A DNA stretch of 50,795 nt from Novosphingobium sp. 17-62-19 (GTDB taxonomy: Bacteria; Pseudomonadota; Alphaproteobacteria; Sphingomonadales; Sphingomonadaceae). Every line of letters starts with the position of its first letter. Position 1 is the first letter of the stretch. The notes under the pieces are model-generated. The model made no database searches, had not been told where the DNA came from, and saw nothing but the letters and a program-made list of their open reading frames with translations. Shown here in pieces: positions 25,110-33,573 of this stretch. The stretch is from contig NZ_NCII01000008.1 in NCBI RefSeq assembly GCF_002256775.1, positions 1 through 50,795 of the forward strand, written 5' to 3'. The translations under genes were made by a program, and so were the position numbers.

Positions 25110-26585
25110 TCAATAGTTCCATTGCACTTGTGCGCGGACTACATCGCCCTTTGCACGGCCAACCCGCCGTTCGTCGGCCTCCATACGGTCAACGGCAGCG
25201 TAGCTCAGCACGATTTCGAGTTCTTTCATCGGCTGCCATTCCACGCCCGCTTCGTATTGCTCGCCATCAAGGCGCGGGGCGTTGGTCGCAGCTTTCCACC
25301 CGCCGCGATACTTCTGCCAGCGCGCGAACGGAATGATCTGCCCGATACCGGTGTTCGGCATACGATACATCGTCATGATGTATCCGCCGGTGGACTCGCC
25401 CGACTTGATGGAGCTGCTCGGTGCATCCCAGACCGGTCCTTTACCCCACTTCCATTCTGCCTGGATGCCGAAGGGGCGCGGATAGATCATGGCGTGGATA
25501 CCGACGTGGTTATCAGCAAATTCGGTGGCCGAAACACCGCCGCTGCGCACTTCGGGGCGGAACTTGTTAAGAATGCCCGATGCCCCAATTTCGGCAACCT
25601 GGCCCTCGAAGATGCCGCCAAGCCCGTCCAGCCTGATCGGCATGGTGGCGAGGGCTACAGTCATCAGGCCGCCATTGCGTTCGGTCCGATTGACCGACTG
25701 GCCGTTGAAAACGCCAAAGCCCAATGCGCCGTAGTTGCCGAACAGCTTTTGCTCATCCTTGGCCAGTTCGTTCCAGATCGCCTGAAATGCGGGCGGGGTG
25801 TAGTAGGCGACAGCACCGAGATCGCGCTCACCGGGGACCGGCTGGTTGATCGGGTCGGTGCGATCAAGCGGGACGCGGTTTTGCGAGCTTTGCATATTTT
25901 CCCAGCCGAAAGGTACTTTGGATTGCCCAAAGCGCAGGCGGAAGCTTTTCGCTTCATCGAGAAAAACATCGGCATATGCGTCTCGCATCTGGAAGTAGTG
26001 AAGGCGAGATTCACCGTTTGATTGATTGCTGGTAGATGTGGCTAAATCGCCCTGCATATAGAGCGACACCCGGTCGGAAATATCGCCCTGCACGACAAGA
26101 CGGGCGCGGCGGATCGAGAAGTTGCCGTTATCGTTGATGCCGCCGTCCTGCACCGAGCGCACGCGTGCGACGCCGGAAGGAGCAGTTTTCGCGCCGCCGA
26201 CGATCTCATTCATGCGCAGCTGTGTGTAGCCGCGAATTTGCAGCTTTTCGAACCAGCCCTTCTTCTTGGCCGTGGCAGGGGCCGCTGCTGCCACTTGGAC
26301 CGCCTGAGGTGCAGAACCAGCCACGGATGGGGAGAGCGTAGAAGACGCAGGTGCAGTGATTGCGCTGCCTGTCGGCGCTGCAGCCAGTTGTGTCGTGCCT
26401 TGCTGCATTTCCTGCATCGCGCGCACCATTGCTTTCAGTTCATCAACCTGGCGCTGGAGATCGGCGATCTTCGCGTCCTGATCCAGCGGCGCGGACTGGG
26501 CCTGCGCAACGCCCGCTGCGCCAATAGTCGCCGCGCTAATGAACACAGTGGCTGCGAGTGCAGTCCTGAAAGCCTTGCCGTTCAT
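25110..26585 (-). CDS. OprO/OprP-type phosphate-selective porin
   Basis: A 491-residue outer-membrane beta-barrel of the phosphate-selective porin O/P family. Signal peptide (cleavage near AQA-QS), a short coiled-coil (DAKIADLQRQVDELKAMVRA) as in trimeric porins of this family, an Ala/Pro linker, then the barrel: IRGYTQLRMNEIVGG, FSIRRARLVVQGDISDRVSL, FRLRFGQSKVPFGWENMQS, ending in the aromatic C-terminus VQWNY needed for outer-membrane insertion. The family imports phosphate or polyphosphate. A PhoB-box-like site 59 nt upstream supports phosphate-starvation control. Divergent from lepA. Confidence 0.93.
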   Translation of the reverse strand: MNGKAFRTALAATVFISAATIGAAGVAQAQSAPLDQDAKIADLQRQVDELKAMVRAMQEMQQGTTQLAAAPTGSAITAPASSTLSPSVAGSAPQAVQVAAAAPATAKKKGWFEKLQIRGYTQLRMNEIVGGAKTAPSGVARVRSVQDGGINDNGNFSIRRARLVVQGDISDRVSLYMQGDLATSTSNQSNGESRLHYFQMRDAYADVFLDEAKSFRLRFGQSKVPFGWENMQSSQNRVPLDRTDPINQPVPGERDLGAVAYYTPPAFQAIWNELAKDEQKLFGNYGALGFGVFNGQSVNRTERNGGLMTVALATMPIRLDGLGGIFEGQVAEIGASGILNKFRPEVRSGGVSATEFADNHVGIHAMIYPRPFGIQAEWKWGKGPVWDAPSSSIKSGESTGGYIMTMYRMPNTGIGQIIPFARWQKYRGGWKAATNAPRLDGEQYEAGVEWQPMKELEIVLSYAAVDRMEADERRVGRAKGDVVRAQVQWNY

Positions 26586-26643
26586 TTTCCGAAAATCTCC
26601 ACCGTGCCCCGAACTGTGCCGACGCCGCCGCTAGTCCTGTAAA

Positions 26644-26661
26644 ATGACGGATATATGACAG
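26644..26661 (-). promoter_or_regulatory. PhoB box upstream of the porin gene
   Basis: On the minus strand CTGTCAT-ATAT-CCGTCAT (26661-26644) matches the Pho box consensus CTGTCAT-N4-CTGTCAT with one mismatch and the expected 11-bp periodicity, 59 nt before the porin start. Confidence 0.75.
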
Positions 26662-26896
26662 TTGATTGACGCAATTCCGGGTCGAGGCAGGGTGCCATAG
26701 TAGTCAAATATATGAATTTAATAAAGAAATGTTTCGTTACAATCTTGTGATGATCGTCAAAAAGATGTCTTCTAATTGAAGAATTTCGTCGTTTCGGGCG
26801 TCGACGCAACTGCACCAGCGGCTGGCGTGACTCGCGCGCGATCACCTGCTAACGGCCCTGCGATGCGCATTGCACCGCTCCTTTTCAAAGACCGAT

Positions 26897-28714
26897 ATGA
26901 CTGACCTTTCGCTGATCCGCAATTTTTCGATCATTGCCCATATCGACCATGGCAAGTCCACGCTGGCCGACCGCCTGATCCAGTACACGGGCGGACTGAC
27001 CGCGCGCGAGATGTCCGAGCAAGTGCTCGACAATATGGACATCGAGAAGGAACGCGGGATCACGATCAAGGCGCAGACTGTGCGTCTGGAATATACCGGC
27101 AAGGACGGGCGCACCTATCAGCTGAACCTGATGGACACCCCGGGCCACGTCGACTTTGCTTATGAAGTGAGCCGCAGTCTTGCCGCGTGTGAGGGCGCGT
27201 TGCTGGTGGTCGATGCGGCGCAGGGTGTGGAAGCGCAGACGCTGGCCAACGTGTACCAGTCTATCGAACATGATCACGAGATCGTGCCGGTGATCAACAA
27301 GATCGATCTGCCCGCTGCCGAACCGGAAAAGGTCAAGGCCGAGATCGAGGACATCATCGGCATCGATGCCAGCAATGCGGTGATGACCAGCGCCAAGTCG
27401 GGCATCGGTATTGAGGAAGTGCTTGATGCCATTGTAGAGCGCATCCCACCGCCGGGCGGAGATCGCGACGCGCCGTTGACCGCGATGCTGGTCGATTCAT
27501 GGTACGACCAGTACCTTGGCGTGGTCATCCTCGTGCGCGTGATCAACGGTGTGATCCGCAAGGGGCTGCAGGTCAAATTCATGGCGGGCGGGACCGAACA
27601 TCTGATCGACCGCGTGGGCTGTATGCGCCCCAAGATCGATACGCTGGACGAACTCGGTCCGGGCGAAATCGGCTTCATCACGGCACAAATCAAGGAAGTG
27701 GCGCAGGCCCGCGTGGGTGACACGATCACCACGGTCAAGAACGGGTCGACCAAGGCACTGCCGGGCTTCAAGGAAGTGCAGCCAGTGGTGTTCTGCGGCA
27801 TCTTCCCGGTCGACGCGGCCGAATTCGAAAAGCTGCGCGAGAGCATCAGCCGCCTGCGTCTGAACGACGCCAGTTTCAGTTTCGAAATGGAATCGAGCGC
27901 GGCGCTCGGCTTCGGGTTCCGCTGCGGGTTCCTCGGCCTGTTGCATCTGGAGATCATTCAGGAGCGCCTGAGCCGCGAGTATGACCTTGACCTCATCACC
28001 ACCGCGCCGTCGGTGGTCTATCGCATCCAACTCAACAAGAGCCGGACCGATGATGCGCGCGAGATCATGCTGCACAACCCGGCTGACTATCCTGATCCAA
28101 GCCGCATTGCACAGATCGACGAGCCGTGGATCAAGGGCACGATCTATACCCCCGACGAATACCTGGGGTCGATCCTCAAGCTGTGTCAGGACCGGCGCGG
28201 TGTGCAGACCGGGCTGACCTATGTTGGCGGTCGTGCGCAGGTGACCTATGAATTGCCGCTCAACGAAGTGGTGTTCGATTTCTATGATCGCCTGAAGTCG
28301 ATCAGCCGTGGCTATGCCAGCTTCGATTATGAACAGATTGGTCTGCGTGAGGGTGACCTTGTGAAGATGAGCATTCTCGTCAACAACGAACCCGTCGATG
28401 CGCTGTCGATGATTGTCCACCGCAGCGCTGCCGAAGCGCGCGGACGGCATATGTGCGAGCGCCTGAAAGACCTCATCCCGCGCCACCTGTTCAAGATCCC
28501 GGTGCAGGCTGCCATCGGTGGCAAGGTCGTAGCTCGCGAGACGATTGCAGCGATGCGCAAGGACGTGACCGCCAAGTGCTATGGTGGTGACATAAGCCGC
28601 AAGAAGAAGCTTCTGGAAAAGCAGAAGAAGGGCAAGGCGCGGATGCGCGAATACGGCAATGTCTCGATCCCGCAGGAAGCGTTCATCGCTGCGTTGCGGA
28701 TGGGCGAGGAATAA
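26897..28714 (+). CDS. lepA: Elongation factor 4 (LepA)
   Basis: A 605-residue translational GTPase that acts on the ribosome. GTP motifs: AHIDHGKST (G1), EKERGITI (G2 region), DTPGH (G3), NKIDLP (G4) and SAKSG (G5). The LepA-specific C-terminal domain is present ([20 protein letters not shown] near the end). The ATG at 26897 gives the family start [20 protein letters not shown]; a GTG-type extension to 26870 is not homologous. It is divergent from the porin gene, and a bidirectional terminator separates it from the convergent helicase gene. Confidence 0.98.
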   Translation: MTDLSLIRNFSIIAHIDHGKSTLADRLIQYTGGLTAREMSEQVLDNMDIEKERGITIKAQTVRLEYTGKDGRTYQLNLMDTPGHVDFAYEVSRSLAACEGALLVVDAAQGVEAQTLANVYQSIEHDHEIVPVINKIDLPAAEPEKVKAEIEDIIGIDASNAVMTSAKSGIGIEEVLDAIVERIPPPGGDRDAPLTAMLVDSWYDQYLGVVILVRVINGVIRKGLQVKFMAGGTEHLIDRVGCMRPKIDTLDELGPGEIGFITAQIKEVAQARVGDTITTVKNGSTKALPGFKEVQPVVFCGIFPVDAAEFEKLRESISRLRLNDASFSFEMESSAALGFGFRCGFLGLLHLEIIQERLSREYDLDLITTAPSVVYRIQLNKSRTDDAREIMLHNPADYPDPSRIAQIDEPWIKGTIYTPDEYLGSILKLCQDRRGVQTGLTYVGGRAQVTYELPLNEVVFDFYDRLKSISRGYASFDYEQIGLREGDLVKMSILVNNEPVDALSMIVHRSAAEARGRHMCERLKDLIPRHLFKIPVQAAIGGKVVARETIAAMRKDVTAKCYGGDISRKKKLLEKQKKGKARMREYGNVSIPQEAFIAALRMGEE

Positions 28715-28737
28715 AGCCCCGATCAGCGTTGGAAAAC

Positions 28738-28770
28738 AAAACCCGCCGGATTGCTGTCCGGCGGGTTTTT
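28738..28770. terminator. Bidirectional terminator between lepA and the helicase gene
   Basis: A 13-bp perfect stem (28738-28750 with 28757-28769, core ACCCGCCGGA) has a 6-nt loop with TTTTT on the plus side and a matching A-run on the other, serving both convergent genes. Confidence 0.9.
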
Positions 28771-28774
28771 CATG

Positions 28775-30550
28775 TCAGCGGGCGCCTTGTGGCCCCTTGC
28801 GATGCGGTTTGCCTTGCGGGCGAGCACCGGCGGGATGAGCGCGGTTCGGTGGGCGACGCTCGTCGCCGCCCGGGCCATGATTGCGGGGACCATTGTGGCG
28901 CGGGCCATCGTTGGACGTACGGCGATTGTCGCGCGCCACTTCGCGCGGACCATCGGGCGCTGCTTCGATGTGGATGCCGTTCTCGTCCTCACCCTTTGGA
29001 TCGGCGGTGCGGCGCACGGCATCGGCAAACCGGTCTGCGATGGCGCGCGGCACCTGGAACCAAGTGTCGTTGGGCGTAATGCGGATCGCGCCGATTTCCT
29101 GACGCGAAACATGGCCACGGCGGCACAGCGTCGGCAGGATCCAGCGCGGATCGGCGTTCTGGCGGCGGCCCACATCCATGCGGAACCACACCACATCGTC
29201 AAAGCCGGGACGGTGCGCAGCTTGCTTGCGGCCATCATCGCTGCCGGAAAGCAGTTCTTCGGGCTGGGGCAGGGCAGCGCGATGGGCACGGACCAATGCG
29301 GCAGCGAGGTCTTCAGCACTGCGCTGTTCGAGCAGGGTGCGCGCGATTTCAAGATCGGATTCGTCGGCTTCGACAGGCGCAAGGATTGTTTCGAGCAGGC
29401 GCTCACGGTCCTGTGCGCGGATGGCTTCCGGCGTCGGCACTTCTGCCCATTCGGCGTTGATCCGCGCGCCGCGCAGCATCATTTCCACGCGGCGACGGCG
29501 CGGGAAGGGGACGATGAGCACCGCGGTGCCCTTCTTGCCCGCGCGCCCGGTGCGGCCTGAACGGTGCTGCAGCGTTTCGGCATCGCGCGGAATTTCCACG
29601 TGAACAACAAGGCTGAGCGAGGGCAGATCGATCCCGCGTGCAGCAACGTCAGTCGCCACGCAAACGCGAGCGCGGCGGTCACGCAGGGCTTGCAAGGCGT
29701 TGTTGCGTTCGGACTGGCTGTGCTCGCCCGAAAGCGCGACGGCGGTGAAGCCGCGCTCTATCAGAGTGGCGTGGAGGCGGCGCACGTTGTCACGCGTGGC
29801 GCAAAACAGCATCGCGGTTTCGGCTTCATGGAAGCGCAGCAGGTTGACCACGGCAGCTTCGATTTCGGCAGGGGCAACGGCGATTGCGCGATAGGCGATA
29901 TCGCCATGTCCGCGATTTTCGCCCACGGTTGAGATGCGCAGCGCATCGCGCTGGTAACGCTTGGCAAGCGCCTCGATCGGCTTGGGCATGGTTGCCGAAA
30001 ACAGCAGTGTGCGGCGGTTACCCGGCGTTGCGTCGAGCAGCTCTTCCAGATCTTCGCGGAAGCCCATGTCGAGCATTTCGTCAGCTTCATCCAGCACGAC
30101 GCAGGCGAGAGCCGAAAGGTCGAGCGCGCCACGCTCATGGTGATCGCGCAGGCGGCCCGGCGTTCCAACCACGATATGCGCGCCCTGCTGCAGCATACGG
30201 CGTTCGCGCGACGGGTCCATGCCGCCGACGCAAGTGGCGATGCGGGCCTGGGTTGGCGCATAAAGCCACTGCAGTTCACGGCTGACCTGCAAGGCCAGTT
30301 CACGCGTGGGAGCGATTACCAGCGCCAGCGGGGCAGTGGCAAAAGGCAGGGCGCTTTCGTCGGTGATCAACTCATTCGCCATGGCCAGGCCGAACGCGAC
30401 GGTTTTGCCCGAACCGGTCTGTGCCGAAACCACAAGGTCGCGGCCTTTGGCTTCAGGTTCGGATACAACGGTCTGGACCGGGGTCAGCGCGGTATAGCCA
30501 TGCGCTTCGAGAGCCTGCGCAAGCGGGCTGGGGAGGTGTGCAAAAGTCAT
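28775..30550 (-). CDS. DEAD-box RNA helicase, DbpA-like
   Basis: A helicase of about 591 residues. Motifs in order: Q motif GYTALTPVQ, motif I AQTGSGKT, PTREL, GG and TPGR, DEAD in VVLDEADEMLDMGF, SAT, and the C-terminal HRSGRTGRAG. After the RecA domains a DbpA-type RNA-binding fold (WFRMDVGRRQNADPRWIL, GAIRITPNDTWFQVP) and an Arg/Gly/Pro-rich disordered tail follow. It probably acts in ribosome assembly or RNA remodelling. The start is uncertain: ATG 30550 (used) or ATG 30565, each with imperfect ribosome binding sites. Confidence 0.94.
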   Translation of the reverse strand: MTFAHLPSPLAQALEAHGYTALTPVQTVVSEPEAKGRDLVVSAQTGSGKTVAFGLAMANELITDESALPFATAPLALVIAPTRELALQVSRELQWLYAPTQARIATCVGGMDPSRERRMLQQGAHIVVGTPGRLRDHHERGALDLSALACVVLDEADEMLDMGFREDLEELLDATPGNRRTLLFSATMPKPIEALAKRYQRDALRISTVGENRGHGDIAYRAIAVAPAEIEAAVVNLLRFHEAETAMLFCATRDNVRRLHATLIERGFTAVALSGEHSQSERNNALQALRDRRARVCVATDVAARGIDLPSLSLVVHVEIPRDAETLQHRSGRTGRAGKKGTAVLIVPFPRRRRVEMMLRGARINAEWAEVPTPEAIRAQDRERLLETILAPVEADESDLEIARTLLEQRSAEDLAAALVRAHRAALPQPEELLSGSDDGRKQAAHRPGFDDVVWFRMDVGRRQNADPRWILPTLCRRGHVSRQEIGAIRITPNDTWFQVPRAIADRFADAVRRTADPKGEDENGIHIEAAPDGPREVARDNRRTSNDGPRHNGPRNHGPGGDERRPPNRAHPAGARPQGKPHRKGPQGAR

Positions 30551-30741
30551 CGTCAAAATCGCCATTCCTGCCGGTTGCCCGGCATTTCGCAAAGTGTTGG
30601 GCCTATCGGCGGGATGCCGGGTCATTATCCCGGTCGAATCGCCTCAGCCCGTTCCCACACAGTGCACGGCGATACCTGTGCGGCGGCCCCTACACGCATT
30701 TGCGCGATTTGACATGCATTTCTTTCAAGAGTGCCACTTGA

Positions 30742-30755
30742 TTAGGTATACTAAC
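30742..30755. promoter_or_regulatory. Operator-like site overlapping the promoter of the CmcJ-like gene
   Basis: TTAGGTATACTAAC differs only in the two central bases from the site upstream of the aldehyde dehydrogenase. It contains TATACT, a good -10 hexamer, so a bound repressor would block transcription of the gene starting at 30803. Confidence 0.5.
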
Positions 30756-30802
30756 ATATGTGATGATCCTTCCGGTCGGCAAAGAGCGACGTGGAGAGGC
30801 AA

Positions 30803-31726
30803 ATGACCGAACTTGGGCAGGCTGGATCAATCGCTGAATTGGCAGAAGAAAATGCGCGCTGCGCACCTGCGCTGATCCGCTACCTTGGTCCTGACGAATA
30901 CGTAACGCGCCGCTATGTTTCGCAAGGTGCAGAGATGAACACCGGCGACTATTTCGATTACGAATGCCAGGTGCGCGATGGAATGCCGATGCGCGATCAT
31001 TTCTCGCTCGATACCCATGGCTTCATACTGGGCCACCACCGTTCGGCCATTGCCGACTTTCATGACAAGTCTGCGGTCAATGCGGCCTATCTGCAAGAAG
31101 TCGAGGCGCTGGTCACGCGCTTGTGCGGTGCCACGCGCACCGCCGCGCAAGGGTGGATGATCCGCACTTCGGCTGACCTTTCCGAGCGCGCAAAACAGAA
31201 GGTCGAAGGCTACCAGCACTCTGGCGGTATTCAGCCGCCCGCCGGAGAGGCCCACGTTGACTACAACGAGATCACAGGCCGACGCGCTGCCGAACGGATA
31301 TACAAGGACCGGTTTCCCGACGGTCCCGGCTACAGCCGCTATATCTGCTTTTCGTTGTGGCGCACCTTTTCACCCGGCCCACAGGACTGGCCGCTGGCGG
31401 TGTGCGATGGACGTACTGTGAGCGATGAGGAAACTGCCTCCAACACGCTGTTCGTGGTCGATGAGTTTCCGGTCGGTGATGCCCTGACTGCGCCGGTCGA
31501 AGGCGAAGACGAGATGATCGCTGCAACCATTTTCCGCCAGCGTGACCGGCACCGCTGGTGGTATTTTTCCAATATGACTGCGCAAGACGTGCTGCTTTTC
31601 AAGTTTCAGGACAGCGATCATTCTGTTGCGTGGCGCTGCCCGCACACGGCATTTCATGACACCAGTCTGCCTGACACGAAAACCCGCGAAAGCATCGAAG
31701 TGCGCTGCATCGCGTACTTCGAATAG
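30803..31726 (+). CDS. CmcJ/NvfI family oxidoreductase
   Basis: A 307-residue member of the CmcJ/NvfI family, distant relatives of non-haem iron oxygenases. Family features: TRDxx-like N-terminal strand region (EMNTGDYFDYECQVRDG), FHDKSAVNAAYLQEVEALVT, the HVDYNEITGRRAAERI segment with candidate metal-binding His/Asp, the WPLAVCDGRTVSDEE stretch, and the terminal CPHTAFHDTSLPDTKTRESI with another conserved His. GGAGAGG precedes the ATG at 30803. The substrate is unknown; characterised relatives modify fungal or beta-lactam natural products. It is followed by a flavin reductase gene. An operator-like site overlaps its promoter. Confidence 0.85.
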   Translation: MTELGQAGSIAELAEENARCAPALIRYLGPDEYVTRRYVSQGAEMNTGDYFDYECQVRDGMPMRDHFSLDTHGFILGHHRSAIADFHDKSAVNAAYLQEVEALVTRLCGATRTAAQGWMIRTSADLSERAKQKVEGYQHSGGIQPPAGEAHVDYNEITGRRAAERIYKDRFPDGPGYSRYICFSLWRTFSPGPQDWPLAVCDGRTVSDEETASNTLFVVDEFPVGDALTAPVEGEDEMIAATIFRQRDRHRWWYFSNMTAQDVLLFKFQDSDHSVAWRCPHTAFHDTSLPDTKTRESIEVRCIAYFE

Positions 31727-31784
31727 CCTTTCAACCCCTCGGGGACGGTTGACGCGCGCCGATTTTGCCGACAGTCAGGCGCGC

Positions 31785-32273
31785 ATGATCGATCCACGTC
31801 ATTTCCGCAACGTGTTGGGCACATGGCCGACCGGCGTCTGTGTCATTACCTCGGTAGATCCCGATGGGACTCGCCACGGTTTGGTCGTCGGCTCTTTCAC
31901 GTCGATTTCTCTGGATCCTCCCCTGGTTGGCTTCTTCCCGGATAAAAGGTCGAGCACCTGGCCAAAGATCGCTGCCGGTGGCCGCTTCTGCGTGAATGTG
32001 TTGGCCGCCCAGCAACTCGATTTGTGCAAGCGCTTTGCAGCGCGTGCGGAAGACAAGTTTGCCGAACTCGCGCATGGTCATACGCCGTCGGGCCAGCCGC
32101 TGCTTGAAGATGCTATCGCCTGGATCGATTGCACGGTTGAGCGGGTTGAGGATATTGGCGATCATCTGCTCGTCGTCGGTGCAGTAGAAGCGCTTGACCG
32201 GAACGAGCATGGCACCCCGTTGCTGTTTTTTCGGGGCCAGTACCACGATGTGACGAATTTGCCTGAAGTTTGA
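31785..32273 (+). CDS. Flavin reductase family protein
   Basis: A 162-residue split-barrel flavin-binding protein: FRNVLGTWPTGVCVITSVDP, GLVVGSFTSISLDPPLVGFF and FCVNVLAAQQLDLCKRFAA are the family hallmarks. Such proteins reduce FMN or FAD with NAD(P)H for a partner monooxygenase, or act as flavin-binding enzymes themselves. AGG lies before the ATG at 31785; the upstream in-frame extension overlaps the previous gene and is not homologous. It lies 58 bp after the CmcJ-like gene on the same strand and may be co-transcribed. No two-component monooxygenase is next to it. Confidence 0.92.
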   Translation: MIDPRHFRNVLGTWPTGVCVITSVDPDGTRHGLVVGSFTSISLDPPLVGFFPDKRSSTWPKIAAGGRFCVNVLAAQQLDLCKRFAARAEDKFAELAHGHTPSGQPLLEDAIAWIDCTVERVEDIGDHLLVVGAVEALDRNEHGTPLLFFRGQYHDVTNLPEV

Positions 32274-32307
32274 AAAAGCACTGACCCTGCAAAATAGTCA
32301 CGCCGTT

Positions 32308-32321
32308 TTGATATCGGTCAA
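32308..32321 (+). promoter_or_regulatory. FNR box
   Basis: TTGAT-ATCG-GTCAA matches the FNR/FixK consensus TTGAT-N4-ATCAA with one mismatch. Centred at 32314.5, a class II arrangement would place the start of transcription near 32356, with TAGGAA (32344-32349) as a weak -10. Confidence 0.75.
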
Positions 32322-32355
32322 CGCGATGCTGCAATGCAGCGCCTAGGAATGATTT

Positions 32356-32449
32356 CGACGAAGCGGCCCGGTGCCTGAACAGCACCATCCCCGCTCCGGC
32401 GATTTCTCCCCAACTTGGGCGGCCCGATTTTCGCGCCGCCCAATTTTTT
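32356..32449 (+). ncRNA. Candidate FNR-dependent small RNA (about 94 nt)
   Basis: No ORF lies here. A transcript started 41.5 nt after the FNR box centre would contain a small hairpin (GGTGC 32370-32374 with GCACC 32382-32386, 7-nt loop), a C/U-rich single-stranded part (CATCCCCGCTCC, TTTCTCCCC) able to pair with Shine-Dalgarno sequences, and a strong terminator with TTTTTT. This is the usual layout of a trans-acting sRNA. Alternatives: the 3' end of the flavin reductase mRNA, or an attenuated leader of the fnr gene 62 nt further on. The start site is inferred, not seen. Confidence 0.5.
32415..32449 (+). terminator. Strong rho-independent terminator upstream of fnr
   Basis: TTGGGCGGC (32415-32423) pairs with GCCGCCCAA (32435-32443); the loop can add CG-ATTTT-CG. 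TTTTTT follows at 32444-32449. Confidence 0.9.
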
Positions 32450-32510
32450 GCCGACAAAGCTGGTGGTTTCGCCGATTGCCGGTGAAGTGCAGGGGTGATA
32501 ACGCATTTGC

Positions 32511-33206
32511 ATGACCTCCTGCGAAACCTGTGTCGTCCGTAATCGGGCAATTTGTGCCGGCCTTGATGATCGCGAAATCGCCACGCTCAACGCGATCGGG
32601 CGTCGGCGCACTGTCACGGCAGGGGAATCGTTGATCTGGGAAGATGATGATTCGCTGCTCGTCGCCAACGTGATCGACGGCGTGCTGAAACTTACCACCA
32701 GCACCGAGGATGGTCGCGAGCAGATCGTGGGGGTTGCCTATCCGTCGGATTTCATCGGCCGTCCCTTCGGACAGACCAGCAGTGCCAGCGTGGTGGCACT
32801 CACCGATGCACGGGTCTGCGTGTTCTCTCGCAACGATTTTGACCGGTTTGCCCGCGAGCACCCTGAACTTGAGCACAAGTTGCTTGAGCGCACGCTAGCC
32901 GAGCTTGACCGTACCCGGTCCTGGATGATGTTGCTCGGGCGCAAGAACGCTTCGGAAAAGATCGCAACTTTCCTGCTCGAAATGTCTGACCGTTTGGCAG
33001 AATCCGGCTGTACCCCAGCCTTCGGCCCGGCCAAGCGCTTCTCGCTTCCCTTTTCGCGCCAGCAGGTTGCCGATGTTCTTGGCCTCACGATCGAGACTGT
33101 GAGCCGTCAGTTCACCAAGCTGAAAAACGAAGGGGTGGTAGAACTGCCTTCGCGCCGCGAAGTGGAAATCCTTGATCGTGGCGCGCTAAAGGCGCTGGCA
33201 GGCTGA
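32511..33206 (+). CDS. fnrL: FNR-type oxygen-sensing regulator (Crp/Fnr family)
   Basis: A 231-residue Crp/Fnr regulator. N-terminal Cys4, Cys7 and Cys15 (C-x2-C-x7-C) and Cys103 match the ligand set of the oxygen-labile [4Fe-4S] cluster of FnrL/FnrN proteins. A cyclic-nucleotide-like beta-roll and dimer helix are followed by the helix-turn-helix SRQQVADVLGLTIETVSRQF, whose recognition helix has the E-x2-S-R residues that read TTGAT half-sites. It therefore should act on the two boxes at 32308 and 35433. It stands 2.3 kb before the cbb3 oxidase genes, as in other alphaproteobacteria. Confidence 0.94.
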   Translation: MTSCETCVVRNRAICAGLDDREIATLNAIGRRRTVTAGESLIWEDDDSLLVANVIDGVLKLTTSTEDGREQIVGVAYPSDFIGRPFGQTSSASVVALTDARVCVFSRNDFDRFAREHPELEHKLLERTLAELDRTRSWMMLLGRKNASEKIATFLLEMSDRLAESGCTPAFGPAKRFSLPFSRQQVADVLGLTIETVSRQFTKLKNEGVVELPSRREVEILDRGALKALAG

Positions 33207-33366
33207 GGCCTTTCTGATCCCGGCCTTGTGGCCATCGATGAAAAGCATCAAAAAATAGCCGTATTTCCGATGTTTGCAGTAAGACACACTTTCTAACGGA
33301 AACTCCTGTTTCCTCACGCATTGCCGCTTCCGTGTTCGCATCTGCGAGAATGGAGGGCAGAAATCA

Positions 33367-33573
33367 ATGCAACCCGATCCTTGGAACTCTGATACCGAAC
33401 GTTTTGGCAGGCTTCGTGCCAGTTTTTGGATATTGGTCTTCGGCATCGCAGTAATGGGCTATCTTATGGCTATCGGTCACCCTGACTGGTTCGTTCTGCG
33501 TCCGGTATCTTCCGCGTCTGCAGCCATGTCGCAAGCTGCTGATCAACCTGCCGTTGAACGCAGGGACAACTGA
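33367..33573 (+). CDS. Small single-pass membrane protein coupled to bestrophin gene
   Basis: A 68-residue protein with a charged N-terminus, one transmembrane helix (FWILVFGIAVMGYLMAIG) and a Ser/Ala-rich, probably periplasmic tail. GGAGGG lies upstream of the ATG at 33367. Its stop overlaps the bestrophin-like start codon (ATGA-type overlap at 33571-33575), so the two are translated together. No family is recognised; an accessory role with the channel is possible but only suggested by the coupling. Confidence 0.7.
   Translation: MQPDPWNSDTERFGRLRASFWILVFGIAVMGYLMAIGHPDWFVLRPVSSASAAMSQAADQPAVERRDN

Noticed and set aside
33237-33253. GATGAAAAGCATCAA as FNR box
   Set aside because: The spacing between half-sites is wrong (not TTGAT-N4-ATCAA) and the left half is poor.
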